This document shows, one piece after another, positions 8,823-17,004 of a DNA stretch of 31,530 nucleotides. The notes under the pieces are model-generated. The model saw only the letters and a list, made by a program, of their open reading frames with translations. It was not told the DNA's origin and ran no database searches. A program made the position numbers and the translations under genes. Each line of letters opens with the position of its first letter. The stretch's first letter is position 1. Source of the stretch: UBA8522 sp049287565 (GTDB taxonomy: Bacteria; Acidobacteriota; Aminicenantia; Aminicenantales; UBA8522); contig JBAQGA010000272.1 of assembly GCA_049287565.1 (NCBI GenBank), forward strand, positions 1 through 31,530, written 5' to 3'.

Positions 8823-8850
8823 ATCATATCCAAACCGAAGGACAATTCAA
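8823..8850 (-). promoter_or_regulatory. Sigma70-type promoter for the corrinoid/MttB unit
   Basis: On the minus strand, TTGAAT (8845-8850) and TATGAT (8823-8828) are separated by 16 bases. The -35 box overlaps the stop codon of the upstream gene. This would let the corrinoid and MttB genes be expressed apart from the long CODH/ACS transcript. Confidence 0.5.
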
Positions 8851-9734
8851 CTTTCCTTTTTAACGAGGGCGGCCATCCGGCGAATATACTCGGGGTTCGT
8901 CCCGCAGCAGCCGCCGATGATGTTCGCTCCGTTCTCGATCGTCCGGGGGATGTGCTGAAGATAGTCCTCCAATCCCTGTGAATAGGAGACCTCCCCCTGT
9001 GCGGAAAGAGAGGGCTTCCCGGCGTTGGCCTGAGCGACCAGAGGAAGACCGGTTTTTTCTCTCATGACCTTGACCAGGTCGGCCATGTCCGCACTGTCGA
9101 GAGTGCAGTTGGCCCCCAGGACGGGGACTCCTTCCCTTTCCAGCTCTTCGAGGCACTGGGCGGCGCTGTTCCCCATGATCGTGAAAAAACCCCTCGGGAC
9201 CCGGTTGAAAGTCATGGTCACGAAGACCGGGATGGCCGTGGCCCGGCGGGCCGCCCGCAAGGCGCAGAGCGCCTCTCTGAGATCGTATTGTGTCTCGATC
9301 AGCAGAAAATCGGCCCGGCCGTCGGCCAGCCCCCTCGCCTGCTCGGCGTAGGCATCCTCGAACTGCCGTTCCGTGAACTCGCCCTGCGGCTGGAGGAACT
9401 TCCCCGTCGGCCCCAGGCTTCCGCCGACGAAACATCCGGCCGGCTTAACCTCATTGGCGATGGTCGCCGCCCCTTTGTTCAGTTCATAGCACCTTTTGTC
9501 CTGACCGTGAGAGCCAAGTTTGATGATACTTCCCCCGAAGCTGTTGGTCAGGACGGCATCGGAACCGGCCTCAAAATAGCTCGTGTGGATCTCCTTGACG
9601 ACATCGGGCCTCTCCACGTTCCAGGTTTCGGGACAGGCCCCTTGAGGGAATCCGCGCCGGATGAGCTCGGTCCCGAAGCCGCCGTCGAGGAGCACCCTGC
9701 GTTTCCGGATCAATTCCAGGATCGCTGCGGACAT
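8847..9734 (-). CDS. Homocysteine S-methyltransferase family protein
   Basis: A 295-residue zinc-dependent methyltransferase domain like the first barrel of MetH and like BHMT/MmuM. The opening LLDGGFGTELIRRG and the zinc cysteines are visible: Cys210 (GANCT) and Cys276-Cys277 (GGCCGTNP). In this family zinc activates a thiol, classically homocysteine, for methyl transfer. No B12 domain is fused, so it would need a separate corrinoid protein (genes at 8108 and 20934) or another methyl donor. The start at 9734 is set by AAGGAGG 7 bases upstream; the longer frame from 9767 is not needed. It follows the RACo-type gene by 41 bases. It may deliver methyl to homocysteine or demethylate a thioether; context cannot decide. 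Confidence 0.88.
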   Translation of the reverse strand: MSAAILELIRKRRVLLDGGFGTELIRRGFPQGACPETWNVERPDVVKEIHTSYFEAGSDAVLTNSFGGSIIKLGSHGQDKRCYELNKGAATIANEVKPAGCFVGGSLGPTGKFLQPQGEFTERQFEDAYAEQARGLADGRADFLLIETQYDLREALCALRAARRATAIPVFVTMTFNRVPRGFFTIMGNSAAQCLEELEREGVPVLGANCTLDSADMADLVKVMREKTGLPLVAQANAGKPSLSAQGEVSYSQGLEDYLQHIPRTIENGANIIGGCCGTNPEYIRRMAALVKKES

Positions 9735-9775
9735 GCTCTTCCTCCTTGCAAATATCTCCGTCCTCAAGCCCGTTT

Positions 9776-11680
9776 TCAGGGCTCAAGGATTTTTTTGACC
9801 GTCGGGAAAAGTTCGATATCCGTATGGGGAAAAAAGAGAGACCCGGTGTATTCATTCATGTATCCCGGCTCCGCGTTCAACTCGAGGTAGGTCATCTTGG
9901 CGGCGATGGTTTCGACCAGCTCGCGGTTCTTCTCCGAGACCAGCCCGAGATAGGCGCCGGTCAGAGAGGTGTTTCCCAGGTAGCGGAATTTTTCCCGCTC
10001 GAGATCGGGCAGAAGGCCGATCCGGACGGCGTTTTCGATGTTGAGATGCTCGCCGAACCCGCCGGCAATATAGACGCCGTCCAGCCGGTCAAAGGCCAGG
10101 CCGATGTTCTTCATAAGGACGGCGCAGGCCGAATAGATCGCGCCCTTGGTGCGGATCAGGTTGGCGATGTCCTTCTCGGAGATAACCAGGTCCCTGCCCC
10201 ATTCGCAGCGGGAATCGCCTTCGATCAGAAAAGCGGCGCCGTCCTCGTTCCTGACGAACCGCGTTCCCGCCTTGCTTTCGTTCAGCTTTCCGGCACGGTC
10301 GATGAGGCCGTGGACGAAAAGCTCGGCCAGAAGGTCGACCAGGCCGGAGCCGCACACCCCCTTGGGCTTCTCCCCTCCGATCACGCGGTATTCGAGCCGG
10401 CCGTTTTCGCGGATGGTCACCGCCTCGATGGCCCCCTCAATGGCGGGAAGGCCGCATTTCGTGCCGCTACCCTCAAAGGCCGGACCGGCCGAGCAGGCAC
10501 AGGCGGCCAACCAATCTCTGTTGCCGATGACCAATTCTCCATTAGTCCCGGCATCGATGAACAGCGAAATCCTGTCTTCCGCTTTGAGGATCGGGGTGGC
10601 CAGAAGACCGGCGGTGATATCCCCTCCGACGTAACTCCCGACGGCCGGGGCGCAATGGACGATGGCCTCAGGATTTAAATCCAATCCCAGGTCAACGGCT
10701 TTGACCGGCGGCACCAGGTTCACGGTCGGGATATAGGGCTCTTCCCGGATGGTGCGCGGGTCAAGACCGAGAAGAAGATGGGTCATTGTCGTGTTGGCGG
10801 CCAGGGAGACAGCATAAATATCGGGGCTCGAAATCCCCGCCTCCCGGCACGCTTTTTCCAGCAGGGAATTGACCGTCCGGGCGGCCAGCGTCTGGAGTTC
10901 CCGCAAACGACCCGGTTTCCCGGCATAATCGATCCTCGAGATCACATCCTCCCCGCAGCGGAGCTGCTGGTTGAGGCCCGATGTCGTGCTCAGGATCCTC
11001 CCGTCCTCCAAATCGACGATCGCGGTGACGACAGTCGTCGTCCCCAAGTCACACGCCAGACCGTAGACGTTTTGGGGCGGCGGGAAGGGCTGGAGATCGA
11101 CCAGCCTCCACTCGGAGCCGGATCGAGAAAGGACGGCCGTCACTTGGCCGGCCTGTTTCCTCACCGCGCCGGCCAGCCCGAGCAAAACATGATATTCGGC
11201 CTGCCGGCAGCGGAGACCAGCTGATTTCTGAATCTGCCGCTGGACCCGCCGCAGGTCGCTGGAGTTATCGGCCAGCGTCGGAGCCGGAAGGGAGAGCCGG
11301 AGCTTTCTGACGCCCGGGCTGACCTCGAAGACACCCGAGATCTGGTCGGGTTGGGCCTCGAAAAAGCGGGAGCTGACGAGGGCACGGACGGATTGCTCCT
11401 GGAATTTCGGCAACTCGACCGTGAGATCATCCTCGATCTCAGTCTGGCAGGATAATACATATCCCCGGCGCCGGACATCTTCCGGAAGTCCGGACGATGC
11501 CCGGCTCGCGGCTTTTCCGCTCTTGATCCGGACGAGGCATCCGCCGCAGGTTCCTTTTCCGCCGCAGGTTGACTTGAGGGGCAGGCCGATTTCTCTCACC
11601 GCATCCAGAAGGTTCGTCCCGCGGGCATAATCGCGGCGGCTGAGGAAGGGCAGGAATTCGACTCGGCAAGTCTTCTTCAT
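9776..11680 (-). CDS. acsV: Corrinoid activation protein, RACo type (2Fe-2S + ASKHA ATPase)
   Basis: A 634-residue protein. Its N-terminal domain is a plant-type [2Fe-2S] ferredoxin with Cys39, Cys45, Cys48 and Cys78 (CGGKGTCGGC and L-S-C-Q). After a linker comes the DUF4445/ASKHA ATPase fold, with a phosphate-loop segment near ACDLGTTTVV and a later D-A-G-T-N-G-E segment. This is the layout of RACo, which uses ATP to drive electrons into inactive Co(II) corrinoid iron-sulfur protein, rather than of RamA, whose cluster is C-terminal. It lies 16 bases downstream of acsC, the expected place for an activator of AcsCD. It may also serve the two MttC-like proteins. Confidence 0.9.
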   Translation of the reverse strand: MKKTCRVEFLPFLSRRDYARGTNLLDAVREIGLPLKSTCGGKGTCGGCLVRIKSGKAASRASSGLPEDVRRRGYVLSCQTEIEDDLTVELPKFQEQSVRALVSSRFFEAQPDQISGVFEVSPGVRKLRLSLPAPTLADNSSDLRRVQRQIQKSAGLRCRQAEYHVLLGLAGAVRKQAGQVTAVLSRSGSEWRLVDLQPFPPPQNVYGLACDLGTTTVVTAIVDLEDGRILSTTSGLNQQLRCGEDVISRIDYAGKPGRLRELQTLAARTVNSLLEKACREAGISSPDIYAVSLAANTTMTHLLLGLDPRTIREEPYIPTVNLVPPVKAVDLGLDLNPEAIVHCAPAVGSYVGGDITAGLLATPILKAEDRISLFIDAGTNGELVIGNRDWLAACACSAGPAFEGSGTKCGLPAIEGAIEAVTIRENGRLEYRVIGGEKPKGVCGSGLVDLLAELFVHGLIDRAGKLNESKAGTRFVRNEDGAAFLIEGDSRCEWGRDLVISEKDIANLIRTKGAIYSACAVLMKNIGLAFDRLDGVYIAGGFGEHLNIENAVRIGLLPDLEREKFRYLGNTSLTGAYLGLVSEKNRELVETIAAKMTYLELNAEPGYMNEYTGSLFFPHTDIELFPTVKKILEP

Positions 11681-11696
11681 GACTCTATCATCTTCT

Positions 11697-13034
11697 TTAG
11701 GCCAGCTTCACGCTCTTGACAAAAGAAGGGATGTCGGCCGCATCCTGGCAGCCGACGATGATCTCCCAGCCGGGGAGTTTCTCTTCCAGTTCGCCGGAGA
11801 TCTGGGCCACGAACCCGGGGATGACGAGTTTTCGGGTCTCGACAGTCTCTTCGAGCTTGATGTCCTTGATGAACTTGGCGATCTTTTCCGGGACGAACTT
11901 TCCTGCCGCCCAGGCCGTGAGAACGGACTGCCCCTCGGTGTCGCAGACAACGAGATGAGCGGAGGTCCCGGAGTTTTCGATCTCCCCCGAGACGATGAAA
12001 TAGGTCAAAGAGAAATTCGTCGTCACGAAGACGGGAGATCCCGGAGTGGGCTCGCCGATGGCGTAGACCTTGGGGTCGACCTGGATCGGCTTTTGGGGGT
12101 CGGTGTAGATATTCTGGCGGAGGGTGAAAAGGGTGTAGAGCAGAGCCTTATCAAACCGGGGCAGGACGATGATCGAAGCATACTTGCAGAGGAAGACGGT
12201 CGCCTCGGCCAGCGACTCGAACCCGTCTTCGCTCCGGATCCTGGTCAAAATTGGATAGCCGAAGGGCTTGAAGTTCCTCTTGAGGGCGCTCCGTCTCAGG
12301 ATCGTGTTGTTCTGGATGGTCTCTCCCAAACCCGCCGCCGGTCCGTTCAGGATGAGGTCGTTCAGACCGGCCTGCCGGGCTCTCTCCGTTTGACCGGCCA
12401 GGTCTTCCAGCGAGGAGCCCGAGATGATCAGGCTGACTCCAGCGGCTTTCGCCAGCCCGATGTCCTTATCCGTTACCGGCCGGCGCAGGTAGATCGCCGG
12501 CCGGTCATTATGGAGAAGCTCGAGGCCCTCCTTCAAAGCTCCCTCGTCCGGACAGTCGACGATCACTCCCTTTTTCGAATGCGCTTTGACGAGCGCGATC
12601 GTCCTCAGGAAAGCGGATTTTTCCGGCGAATCATGGGAGATGAAAAAGAGGTCGGCCTTGAGGAGCTCTCCCACCCGTTCGATTTGAAAACCCTCCCACT
12701 GCTTAACGGCGGCGCGGATGCTGTCCTCGGCTGAGGATGTCCGCAGCTCCAGGCCGATCCCCGGCGGGTGAAAGAACGTCTTTTCGTGCCGGAAGAGGAC
12801 CGTTTCCCCGCCCACCTCCAGAGCCTTCTCCGGGCCGATCTTGAGCAGCCGGATCGGAGGTTCGCCGGCCGCGCCCAGGGCGGCCTTGGCCTCCTCGGAA
12901 GCATGGGGACAGCTCGAAAGCTCGGCCTTCTTCTGGGCGATCTTCATGGCGAAGGCCATGCAGGTGGGAACGCCGCAATCGCCGCAATTGGTCTTGGGCA
13001 AGAGCTTAAAGATGTCAAGTCCGGAGAGCGCCAC
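11697..13034 (-). CDS. acsC: Corrinoid iron-sulfur protein large subunit (ACS gamma)
   Basis: A 445-residue subunit of the corrinoid iron-sulfur protein, which carries the methyl group to acetyl-CoA synthase. The N-terminal [4Fe-4S] motif is complete: Cys17, Cys20, Cys25 and Cys42 (TNCGDCGVPTC, then S-S-C-P). A TIM barrel and a C-terminal B12-binding domain follow, with a P-G-F-V-A segment near residue 390. The length fits the bacterial family. Its first 20 bases overlap the end of acsD, so the two subunits are probably translationally coupled. It lies upstream of the RACo-type activator gene. Confidence 0.96.
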   Translation of the reverse strand: MALSGLDIFKLLPKTNCGDCGVPTCMAFAMKIAQKKAELSSCPHASEEAKAALGAAGEPPIRLLKIGPEKALEVGGETVLFRHEKTFFHPPGIGLELRTSSAEDSIRAAVKQWEGFQIERVGELLKADLFFISHDSPEKSAFLRTIALVKAHSKKGVIVDCPDEGALKEGLELLHNDRPAIYLRRPVTDKDIGLAKAAGVSLIISGSSLEDLAGQTERARQAGLNDLILNGPAAGLGETIQNNTILRRSALKRNFKPFGYPILTRIRSEDGFESLAEATVFLCKYASIIVLPRFDKALLYTLFTLRQNIYTDPQKPIQVDPKVYAIGEPTPGSPVFVTTNFSLTYFIVSGEIENSGTSAHLVVCDTEGQSVLTAWAAGKFVPEKIAKFIKDIKLEETVETRKLVIPGFVAQISGELEEKLPGWEIIVGCQDAADIPSFVKSVKLA

Positions 13035-14013
13035 GGACTCCCTCCTTTCCGGAATCGAAGATCTCGGCGATCCGCTTGCGGACGACCTCGACGGCCCCGG
13101 GATGGGCCATGATCAACAGGTCCGCGCCGGCAACGAGCAGACTCATCGCCGTGGCGATCTCCCAATAGACGCCCCGGCGCTTCTCGTCGCCCCAATCAGG
13201 GTAGTCTTTCTCCGGAGCCCGGGCCTCTTTGACCTTGGCGCATTCGTAGCCCGGCGTAATCAGCATCGGGAAGGCCAGCATCCGGTCGCCGGCCAGGCCG
13301 TCATTTCGGATTCTCTCCATGATGGAATAGCTATATTCCAGACCGTAGCCGAGCGCTCCGGTCAGCGGGTCCAGCACCAGCCTGGAGGGAGAAAAGTTCA
13401 TGTCGGCGAGGAGGATATTCAGCTGTTTGGCCAGGTTGACATCGATCGGAGACTGGGCCACGAGGGAATGATGATAGGCCAAACAGGCGGCGGCGATCGT
13501 CTTGTAGTTGTTCGTCTCGACATAGTTGATCAGGCAGTTCTCGCCGGCCGTGGCCTCGCAGACCTTTTTCATGACCTCGTTCGTCTTCTCGAAATGGCTG
13601 TGCCCGGTGATGATCAACGGGACCTTCACCGAGGCCAGGACTTCCTTGACCACCTCGACGGCCTCTTCGGCGCTTTTATTGGCTTTCTCGGGGTGAGTCC
13701 CTTCCAACCGGACGCTGATCATCTCCGCCCCCCATTCCGCGACGCACCGCCGGGCCATCTCCCCGGGCTTCTCCAGGACGTCATGGGTGTAATCCCGCAG
13801 CGAATCCGGATACTTGGCTGGGATCGAATCGAAGACTTCCATGGCCACGACGGGCCGATGGGGGTGGTCCCCCTCGAAAAAATGAAACGGCAGGGCCGTG
13901 CTCCCCCCCAGGGTCACGGTGTGAGAGCGCGTCCCGCCCCGGTCTGCCGTCGCCCCGATCGTTACCTCGACGATCTTGCCCGGGTTGGTCTCTCTTGGAA
14001 TATCCATGGTCAT
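13015..14013 (-). CDS. acsD: Corrinoid iron-sulfur protein small subunit (ACS delta)
   Basis: A 332-residue TIM-barrel subunit that pairs with AcsC and shares the corrinoid at their interface. Recognisable family segments include P-F-H-F-F-E-G-D near residue 45, the L-V-L-D-P-L-T-G-A-L-G-Y-G-L-E-Y-S stretch around residues 215-230 and the P-M-L-I-T-P-G-Y-E segment. The length is normal. It starts 12 bases after the CooC-like gene at 14026 and overlaps acsC by 20 bases. Confidence 0.95.
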   Translation of the reverse strand: MTMDIPRETNPGKIVEVTIGATADRGGTRSHTVTLGGSTALPFHFFEGDHPHRPVVAMEVFDSIPAKYPDSLRDYTHDVLEKPGEMARRCVAEWGAEMISVRLEGTHPEKANKSAEEAVEVVKEVLASVKVPLIITGHSHFEKTNEVMKKVCEATAGENCLINYVETNNYKTIAAACLAYHHSLVAQSPIDVNLAKQLNILLADMNFSPSRLVLDPLTGALGYGLEYSYSIMERIRNDGLAGDRMLAFPMLITPGYECAKVKEARAPEKDYPDWGDEKRRGVYWEIATAMSLLVAGADLLIMAHPGAVEVVRKRIAEIFDSGKEGVRGALRT

Positions 14014-14025
14014 GCCTTAACTGCC

Positions 14026-14778
14026 TTAGAGGTCCAATCTGTCCATCATCCGGCCGACGGACCGGTAGGCCGGGGAGCCGGCGGAAATAGAATAAACGGG
14101 AACGCCCTGCTGGTCCATCTTCAGGAGGGCATCATCCTCCGGGATCGTTTCGAGGAGCGTGAACGTCTCCTCGCGAATGGCCGCTTCGACGGGCTCCGAC
14201 AGCGGGCCGGAGACGCGGTTGAGGACGATGTACTTCCGGCCGACGCGGGTCTCGAGTTCACTCAACAGCCGGCTGATTTTCCCGGCCGTGGCGATTCCCC
14301 GGGCGGTGGCGTCGGAGACGATCAGGAGACAATCGATGGCCTGGCTGGTCCGGCGGCTCAGGTGTTCCATCCCCGCTTCGTTGTCGATCACCACGTATTC
14401 GTAGTTGGCGGAGAGCGTTCGAAGGATATCCTGGAGCAGGTTATTGGCGTAGCAGTAACATCCCGGGCCTTCGGGCCGGCCCATGGCGATGAGGTCGAAA
14501 CCCGGTCCCTCGACCAGGGTCGTCTGGATCTTGTATTCGAGGAATTGCTGCTTGGTCATCCCTCCGGGAAGTCCGGAGATCCGGGATCTCATCTCTTCCC
14601 GGATGGCCCCGACCGTCTCCTTGAGCGTGACGCCGAGAAGGTCGTTGAGGTTGACGTTGGAGTCGGCGTCGACGGCCAGGATCGGCCGGCCCTTTTTCTC
14701 TTTCAGCCGACGGATGGCCAGGGCGGCGAGGGTCGATTTCCCCGTCCCTCCCTTGCCGGCGATGGCGATCGTCTTCAT
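14026..14778 (-). CDS. acsF: CooC/AcsF-type nickel-insertion ATPase
   Basis: A 250-residue MinD-like ATPase with the deviant Walker A motif GKGGTGKST (residues 8-16), the A-V-D-A-D segment and a Cys107-x-Cys109 motif (GPGCYCY). CooC-type proteins dimerise through such a CxC pair and bind nickel for insertion into CODH or ACS. It sits directly between acsB and acsD, where acsF occurs in acetogens, so maturation of the AcsB A-cluster is the likely role. A second, divergent CooC homologue lies at 20138. Confidence 0.9.
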   Translation of the reverse strand: MKTIAIAGKGGTGKSTLAALAIRRLKEKKGRPILAVDADSNVNLNDLLGVTLKETVGAIREEMRSRISGLPGGMTKQQFLEYKIQTTLVEGPGFDLIAMGRPEGPGCYCYANNLLQDILRTLSANYEYVVIDNEAGMEHLSRRTSQAIDCLLIVSDATARGIATAGKISRLLSELETRVGRKYIVLNRVSGPLSEPVEAAIREETFTLLETIPEDDALLKMDQQGVPVYSISAGSPAYRSVGRMMDRLDL

Positions 14779-14793
14779 TTTCCAGTCTTCCTC

Positions 14794-17004
14794 TCAAAAC
14801 AAAGGCGGCATGGTCAGCGCCGGATGATTCATCCTGGTGATATAGGAAAGCACTTCTTCCTCGGTCACGGCCACGGTTTCGTCGGCGATCATCTCCGGGA
14901 AGCTCTCGATCCCCTCGCGCCGGCCGATCTCGCGCAATTCTGAGCCCAGTTCTTCCTTGAGCTCGCGGTTCATCCAGACGATTCGCCCGGCTCCGCCTTC
15001 CGCGCTGATGAATTTCCGGCTGCTGATATAGTGCTTGCTGTGGCCGATGAACCCGGGCGTCTGGATGCCTCCTCCGACCGTCCCCGCCAGGGTCGAAAAC
15101 TTCATCCCGATCGGCGTCATCCCGGGAAAATTCCGGTAGACCGTCATGATCCCGTTGCAGGAAGGGAGGACGCAGGAAATGCATTCGAAGCAGCCGCAGG
15201 AGGTCATTGGGTTGTCGATGATGCTGTAGGCGCTGAAGACCTGGAGCGTCTTGTGCGAGGCGTTGTGGACGAATTCATTGATCCCCTGCCATTGCCCCTT
15301 GACCGTGTCGATGACCTGGGCCTTCAAGATAGGCTGGTTGGCGCCCGTAGGGTTGATCTGATGGGCGGCCTTGCCGTCGAGCCAGTTATAGGCGCCGCAG
15401 AGGCCGGAGCGTTCCGGGGTGATGACGCAGACGTGATTCGGGGCGAAGGATTGGCAGAGGGTACATGAATAAAAAGTCTCGACGGCCTCGTCGGTCAGGT
15501 CGGCCAGCCGCTCATCGCGCCGGCGGTAGGCCGTTCGGGCGGTCTCGATGAGCTCCCTGATCTCCTTCTCCCGGGTGTATATCCGCACCTGGACCTTGTC
15601 GACGATCTTGCCGAACTCGCCGTGCAGCTTGGCGTGGATGATCGAGCCGAAGTGCCGGAACCGGAACCCGGCCCCCTTGGCCTCCTTGCTGATCCGGACC
15701 CAGTTGATGTCCCGCTGTCCCATATGAAAAACGCCGTGGGCCATGTTCATGAAATCATGCAGGCGCCGTTCCAAGATCGGCTCGAAATCGGGCTGCATCT
15801 GGCGGCCCGCGACTTCCACCCAGATGGCCAGCGGAAGCTGGCCGCCCTCTTCTCCATCCTCGATCTCCGGCCCGATGACTTCGATCTTCCCGTCCTCGAC
15901 CTCCTCCAGGCTCCGGCCGGTCAAGTATTCAAAGCCCAACCCTTCTGTGCCGGCCAGCTCCACATACATGTCCTCTTTCCGGACCCGCTCTCCCTGGAAG
16001 GCGGGGCCGAAGGGCAGGGGAATCGGAACCTTGGTGACGGTGACCTTGAGTCCCCGGACCTCGATCGCCTTGGAGACGATCCTGTCCAGGGGAACGGGCG
16101 AAACCACGTGTTCGTAGGTGCAGATGCCCGTCGGCAGGATGTTGTCGATATCCGTGTCGGCGATCGTCGGGAATCCGTAGTTGATGGCTCCGGCCGCCTG
16201 GGCGTGCTTTTCGTCATCGACCGGGCCCAGGGCCAATACGAAGGCGAACACCCTGTTCTTGTTGTAGCGAAGGACACGCTGGTAATCCCCCGGCTGGGCG
16301 CCCCCGAAGGAAAGAGCCACCCTCGTCGAGAACCCCAGGGCATGAATGGTGGCCGTGACATCGTCACCGAAGGGGACGAGCCTTGTCTCCCAGCCCATCT
16401 CGATCCCCTCTTCGGCCAGCTGCCGGGCCATGGATTTTCCGTCCGTGGCCGCGGACATGAAGACATAGAGGTTCTTTTCCTGGAGTTCCCTGGCAATCCT
16501 GACCGCCATCTCGTTCGTCGGACAATAGCCGACGCAGGCGGCAAATCCGGGCGCGGTGTTGTCGACGAACTCGATGCCCCGCTCGCGCATGATGACGTCG
16601 TTGGCCGCTCCCAGCCAGAGATGGCCGTCTCTCGGATTGGTTTCCGGAAGATACGGCAGGGGTGTCCGGGTGTACTTGATGGCCTCGATGATCTCGTCGG
16701 CGAACAGCGTCGCCATCCCGGCGTCGAGCGTATTCCCCAGATAAGGAAGCCAAAGATTGTCCGAGGGGATGGGAGGCAGCAGCTCTTGGGCTTCGCCCAG
16801 AAGCTCCCGCAGGCCGCCCAGGGTTTCGATATTCAGCCCGAGAATCCCGTGCGAGATGGGAAGATAGTAGCCCGTGTTGGGGAATTCGACCCGGGCGTCC
16901 GCTCCCTTTTCTTCGATGGCCCGGAGGAGCTCCCGTTCGGCCCGGGCCACCAGCTTGTGGGCGCCCCGGATGGCTCGCGTGGCTATGATCCTCGACATGA
17001 TCAC
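14794..17004 (-). CDS. acsB: CO-methylating acetyl-CoA synthase, alpha subunit
   Basis: A 736-residue enzyme that joins CO, a methyl group from AcsCD and CoA into acetyl-CoA. The A-cluster ligands are all present: Cys514, Cys517, Cys526 and Cys536 for the [4Fe-4S] cluster (CTLC and following) and Cys603-Gly604-Cys605 for the distal nickel. The spacing matches the Moorella enzyme with a constant shift of 8 residues. The length is that of the bacterial type, with the N-terminal CODH-contact domain that archaeal CdhC lacks. The GTG start at 17004 overlaps the cooS stop codon (GTGA); an ATG 6 bases further in (16998) is the alternative. Both imply coupled translation. Confidence 0.97.
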   Translation of the reverse strand: MIMSRIIATRAIRGAHKLVARAERELLRAIEEKGADARVEFPNTGYYLPISHGILGLNIETLGGLRELLGEAQELLPPIPSDNLWLPYLGNTLDAGMATLFADEIIEAIKYTRTPLPYLPETNPRDGHLWLGAANDVIMRERGIEFVDNTAPGFAACVGYCPTNEMAVRIARELQEKNLYVFMSAATDGKSMARQLAEEGIEMGWETRLVPFGDDVTATIHALGFSTRVALSFGGAQPGDYQRVLRYNKNRVFAFVLALGPVDDEKHAQAAGAINYGFPTIADTDIDNILPTGICTYEHVVSPVPLDRIVSKAIEVRGLKVTVTKVPIPLPFGPAFQGERVRKEDMYVELAGTEGLGFEYLTGRSLEEVEDGKIEVIGPEIEDGEEGGQLPLAIWVEVAGRQMQPDFEPILERRLHDFMNMAHGVFHMGQRDINWVRISKEAKGAGFRFRHFGSIIHAKLHGEFGKIVDKVQVRIYTREKEIRELIETARTAYRRRDERLADLTDEAVETFYSCTLCQSFAPNHVCVITPERSGLCGAYNWLDGKAAHQINPTGANQPILKAQVIDTVKGQWQGINEFVHNASHKTLQVFSAYSIIDNPMTSCGCFECISCVLPSCNGIMTVYRNFPGMTPIGMKFSTLAGTVGGGIQTPGFIGHSKHYISSRKFISAEGGAGRIVWMNRELKEELGSELREIGRREGIESFPEMIADETVAVTEEEVLSYITRMNHPALTMPPLF

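Noticed and set aside
12841..14943. 700-codon plus-strand frame over acsC, acsD and acsF
   Set aside because: It lies antisense to three recognisable genes and spans their borders, and its composition is that of codon-bias shadow frames.
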